Below, one piece after another: positions 1 to 6,900 of a stretch of 51,757 bases of DNA. A program made the translations under genes and the position numbers. The DNA is taken from contig JANXSE010000033.1 of the NCBI GenBank assembly GCA_025356695.1, positions 1-51,757 of the forward strand. The letters are read 5' to 3'. Source of the DNA: Betaproteobacteria bacterium (GTDB lineage Bacteria > Pseudomonadota > Gammaproteobacteria > Burkholderiales > SG8-41). Numbering within the stretch: position 1 is the first letter of the stretch; every line of letters begins with the position of its first letter. The notes below the pieces were generated by a model. That model ran no database searches. It worked only from the letters and a program-made list of their open reading frames with translations, and was not told where the DNA came from.

Positions 1-157
1 CATATCGGTTGTTGAAAACAACGACAACCGGCGTGTCGATCGCGCGCATTTCGCGCGCCTTCTTAAGCGCCGCGTTGATGCGATGGCCCACGCATGGGTA
101 GGGCAGCAGAATTCCTTGCACGCCGTCAGAGCGCGTGATGATCTTCTCTGCCTTCAT
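1..157 (-). CDS. Partial unrecognised gene running off the left edge
   Basis: Minus-strand reading frame open to the window edge, beginning at an ATG that overlaps the stop of the upstream small gene (ATGA arrangement); an in-frame ATG three codons earlier (position 166) is an alternative. The 52 visible residues begin MKAEKIITRSDG and end VVVVFNN. The mixed hydrophobic and charged composition looks like folded protein. I do not recognise the family, and most of the gene probably lies outside the window. It would be the most distal visible gene of the leftward early operon. The coupling to its neighbour supports it, but no ribosome-binding site is evident. Confidence 0.45.
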   Translation of the reverse strand, partial: MKAEKIITRSDGVQGILLPYPCVGHRINAALKKAREMRAIDTPVVVVFNNRY

Positions 158-444
158 GTCGGCCATCTGGGTGAAGAATTTGCAGAGGCTAATGTGGTGC
201 TTTTCCGGTATGTTTTTGTCAATACCCTGTTTACCGACTGCCCACGGTGGCGCAGCAGGTTCGCTAACCGTGCGCGATCGTGGTGGCTGTGCGATGCCTG
301 ACCAAGCAGACCGAAGTGACTGTTGGCCGACTCGACCTCCCGCGTGGGTGTCACGGCATCGCCGCGCGAACGGCGCCAATGCGCGAGTCGCATCAGCGCT
401 GGATTTGGTAAAGCGCCATCTAATTGCGTAGGTCGCACGTTCAT
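154..444 (-). CDS. Unrecognised small protein, 96 aa
   Basis: The start ATG overlaps the stop of the HNH gene (ATGA), and its own stop overlaps the start of the next frame, so it sits in the coupled chain typical of this operon. The first ~30 residues (containing LDGALPNPALMRLAHW and RGD) remind me of a common phage protein family with a similar N-terminus. The remainder is rich in Ser, His and Arg and does not continue the resemblance. It may be a short divergent gene, or a frame-shifted remnant of a longer one. Function unknown. Confidence 0.35.
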   Translation of the reverse strand: MNVRPTQLDGALPNPALMRLAHWRRSRGDAVTPTREVESANSHFGLLGQASHSHHDRARLANLLRHRGQSVNRVLTKTYRKSTTLASANSSPRWPT

Positions 445-896
445 GTCTTCCAAGTCTCTCCACGAATGCAGGTATGCACTGCTGGTTGCGATAAACCGAA
501 TTCGCGTGCCAGCGCCATTGAGCCATTTTTGTGGTCATACGGCCGATATCGCTTACGAATCTCTGCGGCAATTTCCGGCGTCATTTTGGCGAGAGGATGA
601 CTGACGCCGCGCGTATGGTTCCCGCGCCTCTTTGCAACCATGTCGGCCATATTTTCTTGGCGCGTGCCGAGTTTCAGATGCGCTGGATTGATACACTTTC
701 GGTTGTCGCACGCGTGCATGACGTGCTGACCGTCCATGATTGGCGTGTTGTGAAGCTCAAACGACACGCGATGGGCCTGCCGCGTTTTTCCGTCGTGCCA
801 CATGAGTCCGTATCCGGAGCGCCCTATGTGGCCGATGAATTCGAGGCAATCGCCAACCTTTGCGGTGCGCCCCATCAGGCTTTCAATCGTCGCCAT
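441..896 (-). CDS. HNH endonuclease with C-terminal helix-turn-helix
   Basis: The 151-residue protein carries an HNH core at about residues 58-75: His-Ala-Cys, a CxxxxC pair (HACDNRKC), then NPAHL supplying the final Asn and His. It is followed by the LGTRQENMADM stretch common to HNH_3 phage and homing endonucleases. Residues ~106-147 look like a helix-turn-helix (ALAREFGLSQPAV) that would bind DNA next to the cut site. It cuts double-stranded DNA and may be a free-standing homing-type nuclease. I chose the ATG at 896, one base after the upstream stop, with GAG as a weak ribosome-binding site. An in-frame TTG four codons earlier is possible. A 22-base stretch at this junction recurs near the right end of the window. 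Confidence 0.85.
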   Translation of the reverse strand: MATIESLMGRTAKVGDCLEFIGHIGRSGYGLMWHDGKTRQAHRVSFELHNTPIMDGQHVMHACDNRKCINPAHLKLGTRQENMADMVAKRRGNHTRGVSHPLAKMTPEIAAEIRKRYRPYDHKNGSMALAREFGLSQPAVHTCIRGETWKT

Positions 897-897
897 T

Positions 898-1512
898 TCA
901 ATTCTCAATTACCAATCTGCGAACGGCTCGGGCAAGGAACTTGGTGTCCTCGTGGTCGCTGCCCTGATCGCCATTGTCGAAACCCTGAACCCACGCAAAA
1001 CCAGAGGCCGAGGCATACTGCGTAGAAGTCCAATACCAATCCTGCTCAAACGCCTCGGCGCCACCAGAGCGGAACGCTTCTGCGATGGTCTGGATCGGGG
1101 AATTCTCGGTGTAGGGATAGCCCGGCGGGTAGCTGCTCGGGTTGTCGCCATTGCGATACACCCAATTCTTTGTCGTGCTAGGCTTAAACACGCGATACTG
1201 GATTTCCTTCTCGTCGCGGCTCGGGATATACCAATCGTCGAAACTGCCGATCCGCAGGCTGCGCGCCCACTGCGCCAACACGCTGCCGGCATCAGCCATC
1301 GCTTCGGTATTGGTGAAGCCATCAACGAAGCTTTCGGCGCCGCTGACGCGCTTCAACGATTTGTTCCAGACGACGGGCTTATGTTCGCCTTCGACATTGC
1401 CGGCCGTTATGAGGGCGAACATAAGACCGTCCATGATGAATTTGCCGGTGAAGAATCCACCCTCGAATGGTGTGCCGAAGACGGTTGGGAGTTTGTTTGC
1501 AGTGGTGTCCAT
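898..1512 (-). CDS. DUF1566 / Lcl-type (C-type-lectin-like fold) protein
   Basis: The 204-residue product has hallmarks of DUF1566 domains: a GGFFTGKF start, DDWYIPSRDE at ~92-101, and a C-terminal W-Y-W-T-S-T-Q-Y (159-166) with FAWVQGFDNG and ARAVRR. The family belongs to the formylglycine-enzyme/C-type-lectin fold, which phages use as a display scaffold. Copies are common in phage early regions and their role is unknown. The start ATG at 1512 is preceded by AAGGA at good spacing. It lies in the leftward early operon rather than among tail genes, so an adhesin role is not implied. No reverse transcriptase or template repeat is visible, so there is no evidence of diversification. Confidence 0.8.
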   Translation of the reverse strand: MDTTANKLPTVFGTPFEGGFFTGKFIMDGLMFALITAGNVEGEHKPVVWNKSLKRVSGAESFVDGFTNTEAMADAGSVLAQWARSLRIGSFDDWYIPSRDEKEIQYRVFKPSTTKNWVYRNGDNPSSYPPGYPYTENSPIQTIAEAFRSGGAEAFEQDWYWTSTQYASASGFAWVQGFDNGDQGSDHEDTKFLARAVRRLVIEN

Positions 1513-1537
1513 GGTTGTTCCTTTTCAGTTTTAAGTT

Positions 1538-1639
1538 TCAATTGTTCGAGAAATGCTCTAACAAATAGATGAATCCAGCCGCCGCGAAAATCCAGAGGAT
1601 CGTTCTAAGCGGCTCGATCACTAGCTGCCATTCACACAT
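1538..1639 (-). CDS. Single-pass membrane peptide, 33 aa
   Basis: A short reading frame whose ATG overlaps the end of the upstream gene (start three bases before that gene's stop). It has about 20 continuous hydrophobic residues (ILWIFAAAGFIYLL) after a short mixed N-terminus, indicating one membrane-spanning helix. It fills the gap between the 50-aa gene and the DUF1566 gene, and the overlap argues that it is translated. Function unknown; small inner-membrane phage peptides often affect exclusion or lysis timing, but nothing here shows that. Confidence 0.5.
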   Translation of the reverse strand: MCEWQLVIEPLRTILWIFAAAGFIYLLEHFSNN

Positions 1640-1784
1640 TGCGGCTCCGTTTCTGACGCTGGATCATCATGTCGATCAGGCGCAGCAGGTGCCGCACGTA
1701 ACTGCGCCACATGCGCTGCGTGTAGACGGGTTCGGCGCCTTCCTCCGCAGCCGCGCGCCGAATCTCTTTGATGGTCGGGTTCAT
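1632..1784 (-). CDS. Small basic hypothetical protein, 50 aa
   Basis: The protein starts MNPTIKEIRR and ends in a strongly basic tail (RQKRSRNV), predicted mostly helical. The ATG overlaps the stop of the preceding gene (CGATGA), so I prefer this start over an in-frame start upstream. The basic character suggests nucleic-acid contact; no family is recognised. It is coupled at both ends within the leftward operon. Confidence 0.55.
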   Translation of the reverse strand: MNPTIKEIRRAAAEEGAEPVYTQRMWRSYVRHLLRLIDMMIQRQKRSRNV

Positions 1785-1975
1785 CGGGTAGCCGGCAGCG
1801 CGTGAAGGCGCTCCATCTGTTCTAGCCATACGGCCAAGTCCGGATCGGCCAGCAGCGCACCGAGCGAGGCCACATCGGGATACGCGATCGGCGCCTCAAC
1901 GACTTCCTTGGCGAGAACGGCGATGCTGCCCAGCGTCACCAGCAGCTTGGCCGAAGGGGCGAGGGGTCTGCTCAT
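1781..1975 (-). CDS. Small hypothetical protein, 64 aa
   Basis: An Ala/Leu-rich protein (MSRPLAPSAKLL...) with a mildly amphipathic N-terminal half and an acidic C-terminal half containing VWLEQMERL. Start and stop both overlap neighbouring genes through ATGA. No family is recognised. The chain of four-base overlaps is its main support. Confidence 0.55.
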   Translation of the reverse strand: MSRPLAPSAKLLVTLGSIAVLAKEVVEAPIAYPDVASLGALLADPDLAVWLEQMERLHALPATR

Positions 1976-2208
1976 CGCGGCGAGTGCCTTCCTGCCTTCT
2001 GCGCCGCGCGCCGCAGTCCAGCCAAATAGCGCCGCGTCACCGGCGGGTGCGCGATCGTGTGCGGCCTGGCCGTTTTGCGAAAGCCTTGACGGGCTGCCGA
2101 GTAATCCAACTTTCCGGTGGTGACTTTGGCGTAGGCGTGGCGCATCGCGCGTGGCGTTTCGATCACCAGCCCATTCGGGCCGTCCTTGTAATACTTATGC
2201 CTACGCAT
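1972..2208 (-). CDS. Small basic hypothetical protein, 78 aa
   Basis: The product is very basic (MRRHKYYKDG at the start, LRRAAQKAGRHSPR at the end), which suggests nucleic-acid binding. Its ATG lies inside the last codons of the KTSC gene (8-base overlap) and its stop overlaps the next ATG. No catalytic motif is visible. Confidence 0.55.
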   Translation of the reverse strand: MRRHKYYKDGPNGLVIETPRAMRHAYAKVTTGKLDYSAARQGFRKTARPHTIAHPPVTRRYLAGLRRAAQKAGRHSPR

Positions 2209-2494
2209 GATGGGCTGCCGGCTTCGGAATCTTGGTGAACGGGTGCTTCACGGTTTCTTTCCGCAGGTGTTCGCCAAACCATTTGCCGTGGCTCTCTGCG
2301 GCCATGAAAGCGGTGTGCTGCGCTGCCGTGACATTGGCGTAGTGGTAGGTATCGCCTTTGCCGGTGAACGTGACAGCCAGTGTTTGCGTGGCGGGGTCGT
2401 AGCCGATCGCGGCGATCTGCGAGGACTTCACGGCGGTGGTGGCGATATGCGGGTGCTGTTTCTGGTGCGGGTGGTGCGCGGTTGCGGTGTTCAT
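2201..2494 (-). CDS. KTSC-domain protein
   Basis: The 97-residue protein contains the signature of the KTSC domain: K-S-S-Q at 23-26 followed by IAAIGYD, a strand-rich core with VTFTGKGDTYHYANV, and a helical end with FMAAESHGKWF. The KTSC domain is small, often fused to or near RNA/DNA-handling proteins, and of unclear biochemical role. The ATG at 2494 is preceded by AAAGGAG at ideal spacing, so the longer in-frame upstream extension is rejected. The His-rich first 20 residues are unusual. Confidence 0.8.
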   Translation of the reverse strand: MNTATAHHPHQKQHPHIATTAVKSSQIAAIGYDPATQTLAVTFTGKGDTYHYANVTAAQHTAFMAAESHGKWFGEHLRKETVKHPFTKIPKPAAHHA

Positions 2495-2508
2495 GTGAAA
2501 CTCCTTTT

Positions 2509-2679
2509 CTAAATGTCTTTGAGATAGACGACAAACGGCATACAGCCACGGCGCCGACACATCGCATAGCCATCAGCGATCGCCATGATCCTGGTGAGCC
2601 CATGCGCGTCCTTCCAACTGTCACCTACCTTGTAGGTGACGGCCGGCGCCGGTTTCTTGCGGTGATTCTTGACGCTCAT
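2509..2679 (-). CDS. Small hypothetical protein, 56 aa
   Basis: Begins MSVKNHRKKPAPAV and contains YKVGDSWKDAHG, MAIADGYAMCRRRGC and PFVVYLKDI, the kind of short beta-barrel-like protein often found in phage early operons. Its ATG overlaps the stop of the coiled-coil gene (AAATGA) and it ends 14 bases before the KTSC start, filling an otherwise empty gap. No family is named. Two Cys are present but not in a CxxC pair. Confidence 0.6.
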   Translation of the reverse strand: MSVKNHRKKPAPAVTYKVGDSWKDAHGLTRIMAIADGYAMCRRRGCMPFVVYLKDI

Positions 2680-3578
2680 TTGTGTTTGCTGACCACGCGC
2701 TGATCGTTGACGGCGACGTAGCCGGGAACATCGAGCGCGGTCTTGAACGCGGCGGCAGACTTGTCGAGCGCGGCCAAGTCGATCTTGATAAGCCCCATCA
2801 ACATCGGGTTATTCACGGCGGCGGCCACAATCAGCGCCCTGGCCTGTTCCTCGGTCGTGTTCGGCTTGAGTTGGGCGATCCATTTGTCGCGCAGGCCGCC
2901 CTTGCCCTTGATGGCCGTGGGAGCTGCTGCAGTGGCCGCTGCGGCGCCGGCCAGTGTCGCGGCCTGTGCGCGCTGCTGTCCGTTTTCGATCGCGGCCTGC
3001 GCTTCCTGCATGGCTCGCGCGCTGGCTGCGGCAGCGGTAGCGGCAGCTCGGGCATCGCCTTCGGCCTCGGCCTTCTTACGCGCCGCATCGGCTTCCTCGG
3101 CCTGACGGCGTTTCTCGGCCGCCTGTTGCTCGGCGCGCGCAGTTTCGGCGGCAGCCTTGGCCTCGGTTTCCTGCCTGATCCGTGCGGCCTCGGCGGCGCG
3201 GCGCTGATCTTCGATCGCCTTTTCAGCGGCCTTGTGTTCGAGGTAGAACTTGATGCGGCCCTTGAGGATATCGATTGCGGCGCGGCGTTCCTCGATGCCA
3301 GGGCGAAACCAATTCTTGAGTTTTTCGAGCGACTTCTTCGGCTCGGCGGCAAGATCCTCATACATCGTGGTCATGCCGGCGATTTGCTTGTTGAACGCCA
3401 GCATTTCTTCGTCGGCGGTTTGTTTGCCCTCGTCGTCCTCGACGATGATGGAATTGGCGATCGTGAGCGATGCGCCATTGGCCGAAAGTTGGCGGCGAAT
3501 GTCGTCCGTGAGAACGATTGCGACGGTCAGATCGTGCGGGGTTTCCACTACTTCCGGAGCTATTACGGCTTGATTCAT
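2676..3578 (-). CDS. Ala-rich coiled-coil protein of the recombination cluster
   Basis: The 300-residue protein has an N-terminal globular part (1-110) with LTDDIRRQLSANGASLTIAN. Then comes a long Ala/Glu/Arg/Gln coiled coil (~112-215). A short C-terminal domain (~220-300) contains GGLRDKWIAQLKPNT. Proteins of this shape sit beside annealing proteins and exonucleases in phage recombination cassettes, so I infer an accessory role in recombination or DNA-end binding; no catalytic residues are visible. The start has AAAGGAG in front and overlaps the exonuclease stop. Its repetitive coding strand creates long spurious frames on the other strand. Confidence 0.75.
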   Translation of the reverse strand: MNQAVIAPEVVETPHDLTVAIVLTDDIRRQLSANGASLTIANSIIVEDDEGKQTADEEMLAFNKQIAGMTTMYEDLAAEPKKSLEKLKNWFRPGIEERRAAIDILKGRIKFYLEHKAAEKAIEDQRRAAEAARIRQETEAKAAAETARAEQQAAEKRRQAEEADAARKKAEAEGDARAAATAAAASARAMQEAQAAIENGQQRAQAATLAGAAAATAAAPTAIKGKGGLRDKWIAQLKPNTTEEQARALIVAAAVNNPMLMGLIKIDLAALDKSAAAFKTALDVPGYVAVNDQRVVSKHK

Positions 3579-4189
3579 TTGTGGCTCCTTTGCCAGTTGT
3601 GCATGGTGAGTGCTGCAATAAATACGTTGTGGTCGTTCGGGTCGTCGTAGGCCTCAACCCTGAACGCGCTGTTTTCATTCAGGCGCAGCGCCGCGCGCCA
3701 TAGCTTCTTGTGCGTGGTGCTGTTGCTCACCGCCGATGCGTAGGCCGCCGTCTGCAATCCGATCACGGCGCCAGCGAAAAAGCTGCGCTTCACATCGACG
3801 ATGCCGACCCCTTTGAATTTTGTGAGCGGCAGTTCGCACAAAAGATCGAGCGTTCCGGCGTAGCGAAATGCTCGGTGAAACACTTTTTGCTCGCTGGCGA
3901 TCAGGATGAAGCCGGTTTGCTTCTTGAATTTCAGCCATTCGATGTAGGCCGGTTTCATCCAATCCGGTATCTCGTCGAGCTGGCCGAGCGCGTCCAGCTC
4001 AACCATCTTGTGAACCGCCACACCTTTCTGCCGTGCCACTTCCAGCTTGTCGGCAGGAATCATGTCGTAGCTGGTGAGCGGCTTTAAGATCGTGGTGACG
4101 TTCGGCACTCGTTCACCATCGAAGTGGTAAACGTGGCTGGCCTCGTCAAAGGTCAGGGTGCCGCCGGCAGATTGTTGTTTGCTGGTCAT
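3575..4189 (-). CDS. PD-(D/E)XK exonuclease (RecB/YqaJ-like)
   Basis: The 204-residue nuclease shows a recognisable active-site order: G-x-x-x-H near residue 60, E100 in ASEQKVF, D115 in AGTLDLL, the D132-x-K134 pair in GIVDVKRS, and Q146 in GLQTAAYA. Family members are Mg-dependent 5'-3' or end-processing exonucleases that make the single strands used by an annealing protein. The gene starts 3 bases after the presumed annealing-protein gene and overlaps the coiled-coil gene, forming a compact recombination cassette. The ribosome-binding site is weak, so translation probably depends on the upstream gene. Confidence 0.85.
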   Translation of the reverse strand: MTSKQQSAGGTLTFDEASHVYHFDGERVPNVTTILKPLTSYDMIPADKLEVARQKGVAVHKMVELDALGQLDEIPDWMKPAYIEWLKFKKQTGFILIASEQKVFHRAFRYAGTLDLLCELPLTKFKGVGIVDVKRSFFAGAVIGLQTAAYASAVSNSTTHKKLWRAALRLNENSAFRVEAYDDPNDHNVFIAALTMHNWQRSHK

Positions 4190-4192
4190 GGC

Positions 4193-5242
4193 CTATTTCG
4201 ACGGGTCGGCAATCCACGCCTCGATCTGCGCCTTGGTGATGGCGATGCCAGGCGCGAAGTCGCAACCGAATTTGTTTTTGAAGTCGGCGGCAGACAGCGT
4301 TGCAACCGTCATTTTTGCGGCCAGCAGCGCGTGATGGCCGTTCGAGAGCGGTTTGATAACGCCGTCCTCACCAATGCCAGGGTCTTTCGGTTTTTCCGTG
4401 GTAGCCGAGCTGCTGGCGGCGGGCTCGGCTGTCGTCGCAGTAGGGGCGGTCGCTGCCGCAACGGTCGCGCCCTTCGCCACCGGCTGCTGCACGGTCGATC
4501 CCTTATCGCCGCCAAAGGCCTGTTCAACCGTGGTATCGCCGTCCTTGATGGCGGTGAGCAGGCCGGCGAGAACAACCAGCTTCTCAAGGCCAATGTCCTC
4601 GACACCGGCAACACCCAGCGTGGCGCAAATCATTTCCTTGCTGACGCCGTAGGCTTGAAATTGCTCGATAGCACCGGCCCGCCGGTTGGCGAGGGTCTTG
4701 AAATCACCCATCACGCATTTGCGCGCGGCCTGATACAAGTCATTCCAAAGCGCCTTCGGCACACCTTTCAATATCGCGTTCCGGAGCGCGATCGAGCTGG
4801 CTGCGTTGCCGGTGACGCCGATCATGTCCGGTTTGTAGCGGCGCCCCTGCTTGTCCACCACGCGGCGCTGAACCTCGTAGGTGATTGCCACGTTGTTTTC
4901 GAGGTCGTGGAACACACCTTGGGCGGTCACAAAGTCGCCGGTATCCGAAACCACTCGCGCGCCGGCCCGGCAGTTGTGCCAGGACGAGGCGATGATTTCA
5001 GCGAACCGGGCAGTCGGCCCCTCGATCGTTTTGCCATCGCGGGGGAGGGCGTAAATGCACTCCTGTGCAATGGCCTCGGTGAGCGTGACGAGCTGCAAGG
5101 ACTGATCCCGAAATTGCTTGATCGAGCGCGGATACTTGTGCGCTGTTGCGATCTGCTGGTCGATATCACTCTTGTTGAGCAGCGCAACCATGCCGGAGTC
5201 GGCTACCATCGTTCCCTCAAATTGCGATTCGTTTTGATCCAT
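4193..5242 (-). CDS. Probable single-strand annealing / recombination protein
   Basis: The 349-residue protein has a conserved-looking core (residues ~35-220) with SIKQFRDQSLQLV, GPTARFAEI, HDLENNVAITYEV and KPDMIGVTGNAA. An Ala/Thr-rich linker (~240-290) and a small C-terminal helix-strand unit follow. Such proteins lie directly next to a PD-(D/E)XK exonuclease in many phages, and I infer an annealing (RecT/ERF-type) role from context and architecture; I cannot show the fold from sequence alone. The ATG at 5242 has AAGGAG at good distance, so the longer frame beginning 28 codons upstream is rejected. Confidence 0.65.
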   Translation of the reverse strand: MDQNESQFEGTMVADSGMVALLNKSDIDQQIATAHKYPRSIKQFRDQSLQLVTLTEAIAQECIYALPRDGKTIEGPTARFAEIIASSWHNCRAGARVVSDTGDFVTAQGVFHDLENNVAITYEVQRRVVDKQGRRYKPDMIGVTGNAASSIALRNAILKGVPKALWNDLYQAARKCVMGDFKTLANRRAGAIEQFQAYGVSKEMICATLGVAGVEDIGLEKLVVLAGLLTAIKDGDTTVEQAFGGDKGSTVQQPVAKGATVAAATAPTATTAEPAASSSATTEKPKDPGIGEDGVIKPLSNGHHALLAAKMTVATLSAADFKNKFGCDFAPGIAITKAQIEAWIADPSK

Positions 5243-5270
5243 GATGTGTTTCTCCTTGAAATTGGCGGGG

Positions 5271-5465
5271 CTACCGCACTTCGGTCTGAACGGGGATGGC
5301 GTTCTCGCCTCGGTGTTTCGCCCCAATGACGATGTATTCGACGGCGCCTGCGCCCCAGCAGACAGGGCAATCCGAGTGACCGGAGTCGCCGTCGCAGTAA
5401 ATGCAAACGTCTTTGCGTCGCGTGGCTCTGGCAGCTTCTTCGGCGGTGAGGAACGCGGCCCTCAT
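5271..5465 (-). CDS. Small zinc-ribbon protein, 64 aa
   Basis: It has two CxxC pairs, C21-C24 (CIYC) and C33-C36 (CPVC), spaced as in a treble-clef or ribbon that binds one zinc. A Gly-Ala turn and a short strand (VEYIVIGAK) follow. The ATG overlaps the stop of the preceding gene (GCGATGAGG). Role unknown; DNA or protein binding is plausible. Confidence 0.65.
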   Translation of the reverse strand: MRAAFLTAEEAARATRRKDVCIYCDGDSGHSDCPVCWGAGAVEYIVIGAKHRGENAIPVQTEVR

Positions 5466-5662
5466 CGCCGCGCTCCGTGGTCGCTGGTGTTGCAGGCGTT
5501 CATCGAGCAGGCGCCGACATGCTTGCCGCCGCAGCTCGTGCAGATAGTTTCGAGCGGCGGGCGATAGGTCGTCGACGGGTTGAGCGGCAGGTGTTGCTTG
5601 CCGTCGCAACCGTCGTGCGGCATGTGGGCGAACGTCGCGGGGCATTGGCGCGAGCTGTTCAT
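5462..5662 (-). CDS. Small Cys-rich protein, 66 aa
   Basis: The sequence holds CDG, CTSCGG, GACS and NACN, giving several Cys with one CxxC. A small metal-binding fold is possible, but the pattern is less regular than in the next gene. Both ends overlap neighbours through ATGA. No family is recognised. Confidence 0.5.
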   Translation of the reverse strand: MNSSRQCPATFAHMPHDGCDGKQHLPLNPSTTYRPPLETICTSCGGKHVGACSMNACNTSDHGARR

Positions 5663-6069
5663 GACAGTTCCACTTTGCCGAAACACGCGATCTGCACCGC
5701 GCAGTCGGCACCTTCGGAATCTACGTCGCAGTTGTCAACGCAATACGGGAAGCCGATAAACTGGCCGGCTATGTCGCTGTGGATCGGCGCGCGGCCGTCG
5801 AGAATTTTCTTGATGGCCTCACCGATCTGGAACGGCGTGATGTGCGTCCATTCATCTTTGATGCGCTGGGTCGGATCGCCGTCGCCGTCATCGCGCACGG
5901 AAAAGGACAGCACGTTGAGTTGTTCGTCGCGCTTGAGCTGGCGAATCTCGGCCCAATAGTTGATCCCGCCTTCGATCGATGTGGTCATAACGTCGAGCAG
6001 GAATTGATGCGCCTTGGCATCTGCGCCCGGATCGAGGCAGAGCGGGGTGGTGTTGAGGACGGCGCTCAT
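5659..6069 (-). CDS. Hypothetical early protein, 136 aa
   Basis: A mixed alpha/beta protein (MSAVLNTTPLCLDPG...) with an acidic middle (SVRDDGDGDP) and three Cys in the last third (YCVDNCD, ADC), possibly a metal site. Its start overlaps a tiny upstream frame and its stop overlaps the next gene. Function unknown. It is well supported as coding by its length and its place in the coupled operon. Confidence 0.65.
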   Translation of the reverse strand: MSAVLNTTPLCLDPGADAKAHQFLLDVMTTSIEGGINYWAEIRQLKRDEQLNVLSFSVRDDGDGDPTQRIKDEWTHITPFQIGEAIKKILDGRAPIHSDIAGQFIGFPYCVDNCDVDSEGADCAVQIACFGKVELS

Positions 6070-6110
6070 GCGGCGACCTTCGAGGACTTGGTAAATTTCT
6101 TCGTTTTCAT
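6066..6110 (-). CDS. Possible 14-aa basic leader peptide
   Basis: A tiny frame (MKTKKFTKSSKVAA) with GAGGGA seven bases before its ATG. Its stop overlaps the start of the 136-aa gene. That gene has no ribosome-binding site of its own, so this short frame may exist to load ribosomes for it. Too short to be sure. Confidence 0.35.
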   Translation of the reverse strand: MKTKKFTKSSKVAA

Positions 6111-6139
6111 AGCATCCCTCTATGAGTTGGTGGGTGGTG

Positions 6140-6502
6140 TTACTCGGTGAATTCAGGTTTGCCCGACAGGCCGCAATAGCCGTGGCGCGCGGTCTGGTCG
6201 TTTACGATCGGCTCGCCGCCGTCAACTGCGGGGGGCGCATCCGGAAGCCGCGCCTCCGACCAGCGCCAGTGATTGCAGAACCGACCAACACAGAGCGCGA
6301 AGTTCTCGACGATCTCGTTGCCCTGGCGTTCGCGCATGATGTTCACGGCAGCAGCGGCCAGCAGCATCGGCTCGTTCTGGCCGAGTTGTGCACCGCCGAT
6401 GATCTTGCTGGCATCGGGCAGCTTCACTGCGCGATTGACTTGCCGCACTTCGGCGCGGAGCGCCTCGGGGCAGAACATCGCCATGCGTTCGGACTCTTTC
6501 AT
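6140..6502 (-). CDS. Hypothetical early protein, 120 aa
   Basis: The N-terminal half is helical (ALRAEVRQVNRAVKL, MLLAAAAVNIMRERQ) and the C-terminal half contains CVGRFCNHWRWSE. The ATG overlaps the stop of the membrane-protein gene (ACATGA) and is preceded by AAAGGAA. No family is recognised; it is the second gene of the leftward operon. Confidence 0.65.
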   Translation of the reverse strand: MKESERMAMFCPEALRAEVRQVNRAVKLPDASKIIGGAQLGQNEPMLLAAAAVNIMRERQGNEIVENFALCVGRFCNHWRWSEARLPDAPPAVDGGEPIVNDQTARHGYCGLSGKPEFTE

Positions 6503-6792
6503 GTGTTTCCTTTCGTGGTGGTCGTGGTGGTCGAGGCCGGCAGCGCGCGCTGCGTGTCGGCCTTCGGTTTGTAGTAATCGCAGGACGCGCGCAGGTCGGC
6601 GCCGCTCAGTTCGAGCGCACCAATGACGTAGTAGGACGGATGGACTTGGCAGGAGAGCCGCTGCACGGTGCGCGCTTCTTCGAGCGCCTTCTGTTCATCG
6701 AACAGGCCGAACATCAGCAGCAGGGCGACCGCGCCGAGAGTGGCAATCAGGCAGTCGCGTGGATCGATTCGTAAGCCAGTTTTGTGATTCAC
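6499..6792 (-). CDS. First gene of the leftward early operon: membrane-anchored protein, 97 aa
   Basis: Starts at GTG (position 6792), about 25 bases after the predicted start of the leftward transcript, with GGGG in the short leader as a weak ribosome site. Residues ~15-31 (CLIATLGAVALLLMFGLF) form one membrane helix. The rest is soluble, with two Cys that could form a disulphide, and ends in a run of Thr. Topology and function are not clear. Its place nearest the promoter implies early, repressor-controlled expression. Confidence 0.65.
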   Translation of the reverse strand: MNHKTGLRIDPRDCLIATLGAVALLLMFGLFDEQKALEEARTVQRLSCQVHPSYYVIGALELSGADLRASCDYYKPKADTQRALPASTTTTTTKGNT

Positions 6793-6823
6793 CAGAGGCC
6801 CCGTTTAGTGGGAACGAAGCCAG

Positions 6824-6852
6824 AGATTATGCGGATATGCCCATTCTGTCAA
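6824..6852 (-). promoter_or_regulatory. Leftward early promoter
   Basis: On the minus strand, TTGACA (6852-6847), a 17-base spacer and TAATCT (6829-6824) give a strong sigma-70 promoter. The expected start near 6817 leaves a leader of about 25 bases before the GTG at 6792. It drives the recombination operon. Confidence 0.75.
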
Positions 6853-6881
6853 GTCATTTGTGCATTGACAGGATGGGCATA
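6836..6881. promoter_or_regulatory. Inverted-repeat operator between divergent promoters
   Basis: Two 17-base arms face each other: TATGCCCATTCTGTCAA at 6836-6852 and its complement with one mismatch at 6865-6881, separated by 12 bases. Each arm contains the -35 box and part of the spacer of one promoter, so a protein bound to an arm would block that promoter. The adjacent small HTH gene at 6901 is the obvious candidate binder (inference). Confidence 0.75.
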
Positions 6882-6893
6882 TATACCTATATT
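6865..6893 (+). promoter_or_regulatory. Rightward promoter for the repressor-like gene (leaderless)
   Basis: TTGACA at 6865-6870, a 17-base spacer and TATATT at 6888-6893 predict a start at 6899-6901, on or beside the A of the ATG at 6901. There is no ribosome-binding site in front of that ATG. The transcript should therefore be leaderless, as is known for the lambda cI maintenance transcript. Confidence 0.75.
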
Positions 6894-6900
6894 CTGCGGT

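Noticed and set aside
898..1060. Diversity-generating retroelement variable region in the DUF1566 gene
   Set aside because: No reverse transcriptase and no second near-identical copy of the C-terminal coding segment in the window.
802..1572. 256-codon plus-strand frame over HNH and DUF1566 genes
   Set aside because: Both minus-strand genes have domain signatures; this frame has none.
4124..5329. 401-codon plus-strand frame across the annealing-protein gene
   Set aside because: Antisense shadow: Leu/Arg/Gly-rich, no ribosome site, and opposite a gene with good motifs and coupling.
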